From the NCBI GenBank assembly GCA_964057225.1, contig OZ059900.1, forward strand, positions 8,442,501-8,506,500: DNA of 64,000 bases. Reading direction: 5' to 3'. Positions within the stretch are counted from its first letter, which is position 1; every line of letters starts with the position of its first letter. Source of the stretch: Auanema rhodensis (lineage: Eukaryota; Nematoda; Chromadorea; Rhabditida; Rhabditidae). A program made the position numbers and the translations under genes. The notes beneath the pieces were generated by a model. The model was not told where the DNA came from. It saw nothing but the letters and a program-made list of their open reading frames with translations, and ran no database searches. Shown here piece by piece: positions 50,935 to 63,900 of this stretch.

Positions 50935-53900
50935 TTAGTCGTTTTAGAAGAAAAAAATATGCTTAAGATCAAAAGTTTGACTGATTTAGCCAAAATGTCC
51001 TTCAAACCCCAAAAAACCAATAATTCTTGATATTTTCGGACCTTTTTGACCAAAGTGGTTAAAATTGAACATATATATGTAAAAATAGTCAAAGTTTATG
51101 AATCCTGAATTTCAAATCCATATCTCAAAGGGTCTGATCAAAACATACAGTTTTCACATGTTTTGTACCCAAAATCGTTGAATATATGGCGTTTTGAGCA
51201 TAAAAAGGCCCATATTTCAATCAGTTTTGATATTCGTGCAAAATACACCTATATGAACATTCTTTGACATTATTTCATACATTTAGTCGTTTTAGAAGAA
51301 AAAAATATGCTTAAGATCAAAAGTTTGACTGATTTTGCCAAAATGCCCTTCAATCCCCAAAAAACCAATAATTCTTGATATTTTCGGTCCTTTTTGACCA
51401 AAGTGGTTAAAATTGGACATATATATATATGTAAAAATAGTCAAAGTTTATGAATCCTGAATTTCAAATCCATATCTCAAAGGGTCTGATCAAAACATAC
51501 AGTTTTCACATGTTTTGTACCCAAAATCGTTGAATATATGGCGTTTTGAGCATAAAAAGGCCCATATTTCAATCAGTTTGGATATTTGTGCAAAATACAC
51601 CTATATGAACATTCTATGACAGTCTTCCATACATTTAGTCGTTTTAGAAGAAAAAAATATGCTTAAGATCAAAAGTTTGACTGATTTTGCCAAAATGCCC
51701 TTCAATCCCCAAAAAACCAATAATTCTTGATATTTTCGGTCCTTTTTGACCAAAGTGGTTAAAATTGGACATATATATGTGAAAATAGTCAAAGTTTATG
51801 AATCCTGAATTTCAAATCCATATCTCAAAGGGTCTGATCAAAACATACAGTTTTCACATATTTTGTACCCAAAATCGTTGAATATATGGCGTTTTGAGCA
51901 TAAAAAGGCCCATATTTCAATCAGTTTTGATATTTGTGCAAAACACACCTATATGAACATTCTATGACAGTATTTCATACATTTAGTCGTTTTAGAAGAA
52001 AAAAATATGCTTAAGATCAAAAGTTTGACTGATTTTGCCAAAATGTCCTTCAAACCCCAAAAAACCAATAATTCTTGATATTTTCGGTCCTTTTTGACCA
52101 AAGCGGTTAAAATTGAACATATATATGTGAGAATAGTCAAAGTTTATGAATCCTGAATTTCAAATCCATATCTCAAAGGGTCTGATCAAAACATACAGTT
52201 TTCACATGTTTTGTACCCAAAATCGTTGAATATATGGCGTTTTGAGCATAAAAAGGCCCATATTTCAATCAGTTTTGATATTTGTGCAAAATAGACCTAT
52301 ATCAACATTCTATGACAGTATTCCATACATTTAGTCGTTTTAGAAGAAAAAAATATGCTTAAGATCAAAAGTTTGACTGATTTTGCCAAAATGCCCTTCA
52401 ATCCCCAAAAAACCAATAATTCTTGATATTTTCGGTCCTTTTTGACCAAAGTGGTTAAAATTGGACATATATATGTAAAAATAGTCAAAGTTTATGAATC
52501 CTGATTTTCAAATCCATATCTCAAAGGGTCTGATCAAAACATACAGTTTTCAAATGTTTTGTACCCGAAATCGTTGAATATATGGCGTTTTGAGCATAAA
52601 AAGGCCCATATTTCAATCAGTTTGGATATTTGTGCAAAATACACCTATATGAACATTCTATGACAGTCTTCCATACATTTAGTCGTTTTAGAAGAAAAAA
52701 ATATGCTTAAGATCAAAAGTTTGACTGATTTTGCCAAAATGCCCTTCAATCCCCAAAAAACCAATAATTCTTGATATTTTCGGTCCTTTTTGACCAAAGT
52801 GGTTAAAATTTGACATATATATGTGAAAATAGTCAAAGTTTATGAATCCTGAATTTCAAATCCATATCTCAAAGGGTCTGATCAAAACATACAGTTTTCA
52901 CATGTTTTGTACCCAAAATCGTTGAATATATGGCGTTTTGAGCATAAAAAGGCCCATATTTCAATCAGTTTCGATATTCTTGCAAAATACACCTATATCA
53001 ACATTCTATGACAGTATTCCATACATTTAGTCGTTTTAGAAGAAAAAAATATGCTTAAGATCAAAAGTTTGACTGATTTTGCCAAAATGCCCTTCAATCC
53101 CCAAAAAACCAATAATTCTTGATATTTTCGGTCCTTCTTGACCAAAGTGGTTGAAATTGAACATATATATGTAAAAATAGTCAAAGTTTATAAATCCTGA
53201 ATTTCAAATCCATATCTCAAAGGGTCTGATCAAAACATACAGTTTTCACATGTTTTGTACCCAAAATCGTTGAATATATGGCGTTTTGAGCATAAAAAGG
53301 CCCATATTTCAATCAGTTTTGATATTCGTGCAAAATACACCTATATGAACATTCTTTGACAGTATTTCATACATTTAGTCGTTTTAGAAAAAAAAAATAT
53401 GCTTAAGATCAAAAGTTTGACTGATTTTGCCAAAATGCCCTTCAATCCCCAAAAAACCAATAATTCTTGATATTTTCGGTCCTTTTTGACCAAAGTGGTT
53501 AAAATTGGACATATATATGTAAAAATAGTCAAAGTTTATGAATCCTGAATTTCAAATCCATATCTCAAAGGGTCTGATCAAAACATACAGTTTTCACATG
53601 TTTTGTACCCAAAATCGTTGAATATATGGCGTTTTGAGCATAAAAAGGCCCATATTTCAATCAGTTTGGATATTTGTGCAAAATACACCTATATGAACAT
53701 TCTATGACAGTCTTCCATACATTTAGTCGTTTTAGAAGAAAAAAATATGCTTAAGATCAAAAGTTTGACTGATTTTGCCAAAATGCCCTTCAATCCCCAA
53801 AAAACCAATAATTCTTGATATTTTCGGTCCTTTTTGACCAAAGTGGTTAAAATTGGACATATATATGTGAAAATAGTCAAAGTTTATGAATCCTGAATTT

Positions 53901-54418
53901 CAAATCCATATCTCAAAGGGTCTGATCAAAACATACAGTTTTCACATGTTTTGTACCCAAAATCGTTGAATATATGGCGTTTTGAGCATAAAAAGGCCCA
54001 TATTTCAATCAGTTTTGATATTCGTGCAAAACACACCTATATGAACATTCTATGACAGTATTTCATACATTTAGTCGTTTTAGAAGAAAAAAATATGCTT
54101 AAGATCAAAAGTTTGACTGATTTTGCCAAAATGTCCTTCAAACCCCAAAAAACCAATAATTCTTGATATTTTCGGTCCTTCTTGACCAAAGTGGTTGAAA
54201 TTGAACATATATATGTAAAAATAGTCAAAGTTTATAAATCCTGAATTTCAAATCCATATCTCAAAGGGTCTGATCAAAACATACAGTTTTCACATGTTTT
54301 GTACCCAAAATCGTTGAATATATGGCGTTTTGAGCATAAAAAGGCCCATATTTCAATCAGTTTTGATATTCGTGCAAAATACACCTATATGAACATTCCT
54401 TGACAGTATTTCATACAT
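50935..54418 (-). repeat. 10-unit HOR (3484 bp), copy A
   Basis: Markers repeated 3484 bp downstream: tttcggacc (51034), AT expansion (51417), gtcttccatac (51621), cacatattttg (51855), aaagcggtt (52102), aatttgacat (52807), the gttgaaattg units (53150, 54194). The left part is also the end of the 17-unit block, so the two HORs overlap. About one unit near 52.3-52.65 kb differs from its partner; it has gtacccgaaatcg (52562) and tttcaaatgttttg. Confidence 0.85.
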
Positions 54419-57400
54419 TTAGTCGTTTTAGAAGAAAAAAATATGCTTAAGATCAAAAGTTTGACTGATTTAGCCAAAATGTCCTTCAAACCCCAAAAAA
54501 CCAATAATTCTTGATATTTTCGGACCTTTTTGACCAAAGTGGTTAAAATTGAACATATATATGTAAAAATAGTCAAAGTTTATGAATCCTGAATTTCAAA
54601 TCCATATCTCAAAGGGTCTGATCAAAACATACAGTTTTCACATGTTTTGTACCCAAAATCGTTGAATATATGGCGTTTTGAGCATAAAAAGGCCCATATT
54701 TCAATCAGTTTTGATATTCGTGCAAAATACACCTATATGAACATTCTTTGACAGTATTTCATACATTTAGTCGTTTTAGAAGAAAAAAATATGCTTAAGA
54801 TCAAAAGTTTGACTGATTTTGCCAAAATGCCCTTCAATCCCCAAAAAACCAATAATTCTTGATATTTTCGGTCCTTTTTGACCAAAGTGGTTAAAATTGG
54901 ACATATATATATATGTAAAAATAGTCAAAGTTTATGAATCCTGAATTTCAAATCCATATCTCAAAGGGTCTGATCAAAACATACAGTTTTCACATGTTTT
55001 GTACCCAAAATCGTTGAATATATGGCGTTTTGAGCATAAAAAGGCCCATATTTCAATCAGTTTGGATATTTGTGCAAAATACACCTATATGAACATTCTA
55101 TGACAGTCTTCCATACATTTAGTCGTTTTAGAAGAAAAAAATATGCTTAAGATCAAAAGTTTGACTGATTTTGCCAAAATGCCCTTCAATCCCCAAAAAA
55201 CCAATAATTCTTGATATTTTCGGTCCTTTTTGACCAAAGTGGTTAAAATTGGACATATATATGTGAAAATAGTCAAAGTTTATGAATCCTGAATTTCAAA
55301 TCCATATCTCAAAGGGTCTGATCAAAACATACAGTTTTCACATATTTTGTACCCAAAATCGTTGAATATATGGCGTTTTGAGCATAAAAAGGCCCATATT
55401 TCAATCAGTTTTGATATTTGTGCAAAACACACCTATATGAACATTCTATGACAGTATTTCATACATTTAGTCGTTTTAGAAGAAAAAAATATGCTTAAGA
55501 TCAAAAGTTTGACTGATTTTGCCAAAATGTCCTTCAAACCCCAAAAAACCAATAATTCTTGATATTTTCGGTCCTTTTTGACCAAAGCGGTTAAAATTGA
55601 ACATATATATGTGAAAATAGTCAAAGTTTATGAATCCTGAATTTCAAATCCATATCTCAAAGGGTCTGATCAAAACATACAGTTTTCACATGTTTTGTAC
55701 CCAAAATCGTTGAATATATGGCGTTTTGAGCATAAAAAGGCCCATATTTCAATCAGTTTTGATATTTGTGCAAAATAGACCTATATGAACATTCTATGAC
55801 AGTATTTCATACATTTAGTCGTTTTAGAAGAAAAAAATATGCTTAAGATCAAAAGTTTGACTGATTTAGCCAAAATGCCCTTCAAACCCCAAAAAACCAA
55901 TAATTCTTGATATTTTCGGTCCTTTTTGACCAAAGTGGTTAAAATTGGACATATATATAGAAAAATAGTCGAAGTTTATGAATCCTGAATTTCAAATCCA
56001 TATCTCAAAGGGTCTGATCAAAACATACAGTTTTCACATGTTTTGTACCCAAAATCGTTGAATATATGGCGTTTTGAGCATAAAAAGGCCCATATTTCAA
56101 TCAGTTTCGATATTCTTGCAAAATACACCTATATCAACATTCTATGACAGTATTCCATACATTTAGTCGTTTTAGAAGAAAAAAATATGCTTAAGATCAA
56201 AAGTTTGACTGATTTTGCCAAAATGCCCTTCAATCCCCAAAAAACCAATAATTCTTGATATTTTCGGTCCTTTTTGACCAAAGTGGTTAAAATTTGACAT
56301 ATATATGTGAAAATAGTCAAAGTTTATGAATCCTGAATTTCAAATCCATATCTCAAAGGGTCTGATCAAAACATACAGTTTTCACATGTTTTGTACCCAA
56401 AATCGTTGAATATATGGCGTTTTGAGCATAAAAAGGCCCATATTTCAATCAGTTTCGATATTCTTGCAAAATACACCTATATCAACATTCTATGACAGTA
56501 TTCCATACATTTAGTCGTTTTAGAAGAAAAAAATATGCTTAAGATCAAAAGTTTGACTGATTTTGCCAAAATGCCCTTCAATCCCCAAAAAACCAATAAT
56601 TCTTGATATTTTCGGTCCTTCTTGACCAAAGTGGTTGAAATTGAACATATATATGTAAAAATAGTCAAAGTTTATAAATCCTGAATTTCAAATCCATATC
56701 TCAAAGGGTCTGATCAAAACATACAGTTTTCACATGTTTTGTACCCAAAATCGTTGAATATATGGCGTTTTGAGCATAAAAAGGCCCATATTTCAATCAG
56801 TTTTGATATTCGTGCAAAATACACCTATATGAACATTCTTTGACAGTATTTCATACATTTAGTCGTTTTAGAAGAAAAAAATATGCTTAAGATCAAAAGT
56901 TTGACTGATTTTGCCAAAATGCCCTTCAATCCCCAAAAAACCAATAATTCTTGATATTTTCGGTCCTTTTTGACCAAAGTGGTTAAAATTGGACATATAT
57001 ATGTAAAAATAGTCAAAGTTTATGAATCCTGAATTTCAAATCCATATCTCAAAGGGTCTGATCAAAACATACAGTTTTCACATGTTTTGTACCCAAAATC
57101 GTTGAATATATGGCGTTTTGAGCATAAAAAGGCCCATATTTCAATCAGTTTGGATATTTGTGCAAAATACACCTATATGAACATTCTATGACAGTCTTCC
57201 ATACATTTAGTCGTTTTAGAAGAAAAAAATATGCTTAAGATCAAAAGTTTGACTGATTTTGCCAAAATGCCCTTCAATCCCCAAAAAACCAATAATTCTT
57301 GATATTTTCGGTCCTTTTTGACCAAAGTGGTTAAAATTGGACATATATATGTGAAAATAGTCAAAGTTTATGAATCCTGAATTTCAAATCCATATCTCAA

Positions 57401-57902
57401 AGGGTCTGATCAAAACATACAGTTTTCACATGTTTTGTACCCAAAATCGTTGAATATATGGCGTTTTGAGCATAAAAAGGCCCATATTTCAATCAGTTTT
57501 GATATTCGTGCAAAACACACCTATATGAACATTCTATGACAGTATTTCATACATTTAGTCGTTTTAGAAGAAAAAAATATGCTTAAGATCAAAAGTTTGA
57601 CTGATTTTGCCAAAATGTCCTTCAAACCCCAAAAAACCAATAATTCTTGATATTTTCGGTCCTTCTTGACCAAAGTGGTTGAAATTGAACATATATATGT
57701 AAAAATAGTCAAAGTTTATAAATCCTGAATTTCAAATCCATATCTCAAAGGGTCTGATCAAAACATACAGTTTTCACATGTTTTGTACCCAAAATCGTTG
57801 AATATATGGCGTTTTGAGCATAAAAAGGCCCATATTTCAATCAGTTTTGATATTCGTGCAAAATACACCTATATGAACATTCCTTGACAGTATTTCATAC
57901 AT
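54419..57902 (-). repeat. 10-unit HOR (3484 bp), copy B
   Basis: The order is the same as the preceding copy: tttcggacc (54520), AT expansion (54901), gtcttccatac (55105), cacatattttg (55338), aaagcggtt (55587), aatttgacat (56291), gttgaaattg (56634, 57678). Here the unit near 55.8-56.1 kb is of the gtcgaag type with gacatatatatagaaa (55949), unlike copy A. Confidence 0.85.
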
Positions 57903-57954
57903 TTAGTCGTTTTAGAAGAAAAAAATATGCTTAAGATCAAAAGTTTGACTGATT

Positions 57955-59250
57955 TTGCCAAAATGCCCTTCAATCCCCAAAAAACCAATAATTCTTGATA
58001 TTTTCGGTCCTTTTTGACCAAAGTGGTTAAAATTGGACATATATATGTAAAAATAGTCAAAGTTTATGAATCCTGAATTTCAAATCCATATCTCAAAGGG
58101 TCTGATCAAAACATACAGTTTTCACATGTTTTGTACCCAAAATCGTTGAATATATGGCGTTTTGAGCATAAAAAGGCCCATATTTCAATCAGTTTGGATA
58201 TTTGTGCAAAATACACCTATATGAACATTCTATGACAGTCTTCCATACATTTAGTCGTTTTAGAAGAAAAAAATATGCTTAAGATCAAAAGTTTGACTGA
58301 TTTTGCCAAAATGCCCTTCAATCCCCAAAAAACCAATAATTCTTGATATTTTCGGTCCTTTTTGACCAAAGTGGTTAAAATTGGACATATATATGTGAAA
58401 ATAGTCAAAGTTTATGAATCCTGAATTTCAAATCCATATCTCAAAGGGTCTGATCAAAACATACAGTTTTCACATGTTTTGTACCCAAAATCGTTGAATA
58501 TATGGCGTTTTGAGCATAAAAAGGCCCATATTTCAATCAGTTTTGATATTCGTGCAAAACACACCTATATGAACATTCTATGACAGTATTTCATACATTT
58601 AGTCGTTTTAGAAGAAAAAAATATGCTTAAGATCAAAAGTTTGACTGATTTTGCCAAAATGTCCTTCAAACCCCAAAAAACCAATAATTCTTGATATTTT
58701 CGGTCCTTTTTGACCAAAGCGGTTAAAATTGAACATATATATGTGAAAATAGTCAAAGTTTATGAATCCTGAATTTCAAATCCATATCTCAAAGGGTCTG
58801 ATCAAAACATACAGTTTTCACATGTTTTGTACCCAAAATCGTTGAATATATGGCGTTTTGAGCATAAAAAGGCCCATATTTCAATCAGTTTTGATATTTG
58901 TGCAAAATAGACCTATATGAACATTCTATGACAGTATTTCATACATTTAGTCGTTTTAGAAGAAAAAAATATGCTTAAGATCAAAAGTTTGACTGATTTA
59001 GCCAAAATGCCCTTCAAACCCCAAAAAACCAATAATTCTTGATATTTTCGGTCCTTTTTGACCAAAGTGGTTAAAATTGGACATATATATGTAAAAATAG
59101 TCGAAGTTTATGAATCCTGAATTTCAAATCCATATCTCAAAGGGTCTGATCAAAACATACAGTTTTCACATGTTTTGTACCCAAAATCGTTGAATATATG
59201 GCGTTTTGAGCATAAAAAGGCCCATATTTCAATCAGTTTCGATATTCTTG
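57955..59250 (-). repeat. Partial third copy of the 10-unit HOR
   Basis: The sequence gtcttccatac (58237), aaagcggtt (58718), gtcgaag unit (59101) follows the 54.8-56.1 kb order at offset 3132, nine units and no AT expansion. This is therefore a shortened register of the same HOR. cacatgttttg here replaces the cacatattttg of the other copies. Confidence 0.75.
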
Positions 59251-59872
59251 CAAAATACACCTATATCAACATTCTATGACAGTATTCCATACATTTAGTC
59301 GTTTTAGAAGAAAAAAATATGCTTAAGATCAAAAGTTTGACTGATTTTGCCAAAATGCCCTTCAATCCCCAAAAAACCAATAATTCTTGATATTTTCGGT
59401 CCTTCTTGACCAAAGTGGTTAAAATTGAACATATATATGTAAAAATAGTCAAAGTTTATGAATCCTGAATTTAAAATCCATATCTCAAAGGGTCTGATCA
59501 AAACATACAGTTTTCACATGTTTTGTACCCAAAATCGTTGAATATATGGCGTTTTGAGCATAAAAAGGCCCATATTTCAATCAGTTTTGATATTCGTGCA
59601 AAATACACCTATATGAACATTCTATGACAGTATTTCATACATTTAGTCGTTTTAGAAGAAAAAAATATGCTTAAGATCAAAAGTTTGACTGATTTTGCCA
59701 AAATGCCCTTCAATCCCCAAAAAACCAATAATTCTTGATATTTTCGGTCCTTTTTGACCAAAGTGGTTAAAATTGGACATAAATATGTAAAAATAGTCAA
59801 AGTTTATGAATCCTGAATTTCAAATCCATATCTCAAAGGGTCTGATCAAAACATACAGTTTTCACATGTTTT

Positions 59873-59897
59873 GTACCCAGAATCGTTGAAAATATGG
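59873..59897 (-). repeat. Long-range signature variant, right copy
   Basis: The linked pair cccagaatcg and ttgaaaatatgg recurs 24032 bp from its only other occurrence at 35841. The next unit has cacctgtatc at 59955, which removes the usual TAG and is the sole reason an unusually long 100-codon frame appears here. Confidence 0.8.
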
Positions 59898-60990
59898 CGT
59901 TTTGAGCATAAAAAGGCCCATATTTCAATCAGTTTCGATATTCGTGCAAAATACACCTGTATCAACATTCTATGACAGTATTCCATACATTTAGTCGTTT
60001 TAGAAGAAAAAAATATGCTTAAGATCAAAAGTTTGACTGATTTTGCCAAAATGCCCTTCAATCCCCAAAAAACCAATAATTCTTGATATTTTCGGTCCTT
60101 TTTGACCAAAGTGGTTAAAATTGAACATATATATGTAAAAATAGTCAAAGTTTATGAATCCTGAATTTCAAATCCATATCTCAAAGGGTCTGATCAAAAC
60201 ATACAGTTTTCACATGTTTTGTACCCAAAATCGTTGAATATATGGCGTTTTGAGCATAAAAAGGCCCATATTTCAATCAGTTTTGATATTTGTGCAAAAT
60301 ACACCTATATGAACATTCTATGACAGTATTTCATACATTTAGTCGTTTTAGAAGAAAAAAATATGCTTAAGATCAAAAGTTTGACTGATTTTGCCAAAAT
60401 GCCCTTCAATCCCCAAAAAACCAATAATTCTTGATATTTTCGGTCCTTTTTGACCAAAGTGGTTAAAATTGGACATAAATATGTAAAAATAGTCAAAGTT
60501 TATGAATCCTGAATTTCAAATCCATATCTCAAAGGGTCTGATCAAAACATACAGTTTTCACATGTTTTGTACCCAAAATCGTTGAATATATGGCGTTTTG
60601 AGCATAAAAAGGCCCATATTTCAATCAGTTTCGATATTCGTGCAAAATACACCTATATCAACATTCTATGACAGTATTCCATACATTTAGTCGTTTTAGA
60701 AGAAAAAAATATGCTTAAGATCAAAAGTTTGACTGATTTTGCCAAAATGCCCTTCAATCCCCAAAAAACCAATAATTCTTGATATTTTCGGTCCTTTTTG
60801 ACCAAAGTGGTTAAAATTGAACATATATATGTAAAAATAGTCAAAGTTTATGAATCCTGAATTTCAAATCCATATCTCAAAGGGTCTGATCAAAACATAC
60901 AGTTTTCACATGTTTTGTACCCAAAATCGTTGAATATATGGCGTTTTGAGCATAAAAAGGCCCATATTTCAATCAGTTTTGATATTTGTG

Positions 60991-63900
60991 CAAAATAGAC
61001 CTATATGAACATTCTATGACAGTATTTCATACATTTAGTCGTTTTAGAAGAAAAAAATATGCTTAAGATCAAAAGTTTGACTGATTTTGCCAAAATGCCC
61101 TTCAATCCCCAAAAAACCAATAATTCTTGATATTTTTGGTCCTTTTTGACCAAAGTGGTTAAAATTGGACATATATATGTAAAAATAGTCAAAGTTTATG
61201 AATCCTGAATTTCAAATCCATATCTCAAAGGGTCTGATCAAAACATACAGTTTTCACATGTTTTGTACCCAAAATCGTTGAATATATGGCGTTTTGAGCA
61301 TAAAAAGGCCCATATTTCAATCAGTTTCGATATTCGTGCAAAATACACCTATATCAACATTCTATGACAGTATTCCATACATTTAGTCGTTTTAGAAGAA
61401 AAAAATATGCTTAAGATCAAAAGTTTGACTGATTTAGCCAAAATGCCCTTCAATCCCCAAAAAACCAATAATTCTTGATATTTTCGGTCCTTTTCGACCA
61501 AAGTGGTTAAAATTGGACATATATATGTGAAAATAGTCAAAGTTTATGAATCCTGAATTTCAAATCCATATCTCAAAGGGTCTGATCAAAACATACAGTT
61601 TTCACATGTTTTGTACCCAAAATCGTTGAATATATGGCGTTTTGAGCATAAAAAGGCCCATATTTCAATCAGTTTTGATATTCGTGCAAAACACACCTAT
61701 ATGAACATTCTATGACAGTATTTCATACATTTAGTCGTTTTAGAAGAAAAAAATATGCTTAAGATCAAAAGTTTGACTGATTTTGCCAAAATGTCCTTCA
61801 AACCCCAAAAAACCAATAATTCTTGATATTTTCGGTCCTTTTTGACCAAAGCGGTTAAAATTGAACATATATATGTGAAAATAGTCAAAGTTTATGAATC
61901 CTGAATTTCAAATCCATATCTCAAAGGGTCTGATCAAAACATACAGTTTTCACATGTTTTGTACCCAAAATCGTTGAATATATGGCGTTTTGAGCATAAA
62001 AAGGCCCATATTTCAATCAGTTTTGATATTTGTGCAAAATAGACCTATATGAACATTCTATGACAGTATTTCATACATTTAGTCGTTTTAGAAGAAAAAA
62101 ATATGCTTAAGATCAAAAGTTTGACTGATTTTGCCAAAATGCCCTTCAATCCCCAAAAAACCAATAATTCTTGATATTTTTGGTCCTTTTTGACCAAAGT
62201 GGTTAAAATTGGACATATATATGTAAAAATAGTCAAAGTTTATGAATCCTGAATTTCAAATCCATATCTCAAAGGGTCTGATCAAAACATACAGTTTTCA
62301 CATGTTTTGTACCCAAAATCGTTGAATATATGGCGTTTTGAGCATAAAAAGGCCCATATTTCAATCAGTTTCGATATTCGTGCAAAATACACCTATATCA
62401 ACATTCTATGACAGTATTCCATACATTTAGTCGTTTTAGAAGAAAAAAATATGCTTAAGATCAAAAGTTTGACTGATTTAGCCAAAATGCCCTTCAATCC
62501 CCAAAAAACCAATAATTCTTGATATTTTCGGTCCTTTTCGACCAAAGTGGTTAAAATTGGACATATATATGTGAAAATAGTCAAAGTTTATGAATCCTGA
62601 ATTTCAAATCCATATCTCAAAGGGTCTGATCAAAACATACAGTTTTCACATGTTTTGTACCCAAAATCGTTGAATATATGGCGTTTTGAGCATAAAAAGG
62701 CCCATATTTCAATCAGTTTTGATATTCGTGCAAAACACACCTATATGAACATTCTATGACAGTATTTCATACATTTAGTCGTTTTAGAAGAAAAAAATAT
62801 GCTTAAGATCAAAAGTTTGACTGATTTTGCCAAAATGTCCTTCAAACCCCAAAAAACCAATAATTCTTGATATTTTCGGTCCTTTTTGACCAAAGCGGTT
62901 AAAATTGAACATATATATGTGAAAATAGTCAAAGTTTATGAATCCTGAATTTCAAATCCATATCTCAAAGGGTCTGATCAAAACATACAGTTTTCACATG
63001 TTTTGTACCCAAAATCGTTGAATATATGGCGTTTTGAGCATAAAAAGGCCCATATTTCAATCAGTTTTGATATTTGTGCAAAATAGACCTATATGAACAT
63101 TCTATGACAGTATTTCATACATTTAGTCGTTTTAGAAGAAAAAAATATGCTTAAGATCAAAAGTTTGACTGATTTAGCCAAAATGCCCTTCAAACCCCAA
63201 AAAACCAATAATTCTTGATATTTTCGGTCCTTTTTGACCAAAGTGGTTAAAATTGGACATATATATGTAAAAATAGTCGAAGTTTATGAATCCTGAATTT
63301 CAAATCCTTATCTCAAAGGGTCTGATCAAAACATACAGTTTTCACATGTTTTGTACCCAAAATCGTTGAATATATGGCGTTTTGAGCATAAAAAGGCCCA
63401 TATTTCAATCAGTTTCGATATTCGTGCAAAATACACCTATATCAACATTCTATGACAGTATTCCATACATTTAGTCGTTTTAGAAGAAAAAAATATGCTT
63501 AAGATCAAAAGTTTGACTGATTTAGCCAAAATGCCCTTCAATCCCCAAAAAACCAATAATTCTTGATATTTTCGGTCCTTTTCGACCAAAGTGGTTAAAA
63601 TTGGACATATATATGTGAAAATAGTCAAAGTTTATGAATCCTGAATTTCAAATCCATATCTCAAAGGGTCTGATCAAAACATACAGTTTTCACATGTTTT
63701 GTACCCAAAATCGTTGAATATATGGCGTTTTGAGCATAAAAAGGCCCATATTTCAATCAGTTTTGATATTCGTGCAAAACACACCTATATGAACATTCTA
63801 TGACAGTATTTCATACATTTAGTCGTTTTAGAAGAAAAAAATATGCTTAAGATCAAAAGTTTGACTGATTTTGCCAAAATGTCCTTCAAACCCCAAAAAA

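Larger units (their letters stand above)
45374..52298 (-). repeat. 17-unit HOR block, copy B, expanded to 20 units
   Basis: Markers of copy A recur: AT expansion 45497, caatcaattttg 46696, ccttgttgacc 47910 and again 48606, tttcggacc 51034, AT expansion 51417, cacatattttg 51855, aaagcggtt 52102. The extra DNA is one unit at 46019-46366 and one 696-bp dimer (a ccttgttgacc unit plus its neighbour) at about 47.8-48.5 kb. Over the collinear 47953-52298 stretch I noticed about seven substitutions against 40985-45330. Confidence 0.88.

Noticed and set aside
59846-60148. A 100-codon minus-strand frame, longest in the window
   Set aside because: It arises from one substitution (cacctgtatc at 59955) that removes the usual TAG and lets the frame run into the next unit. 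It is a read-through of repeat sequence, not a gene.
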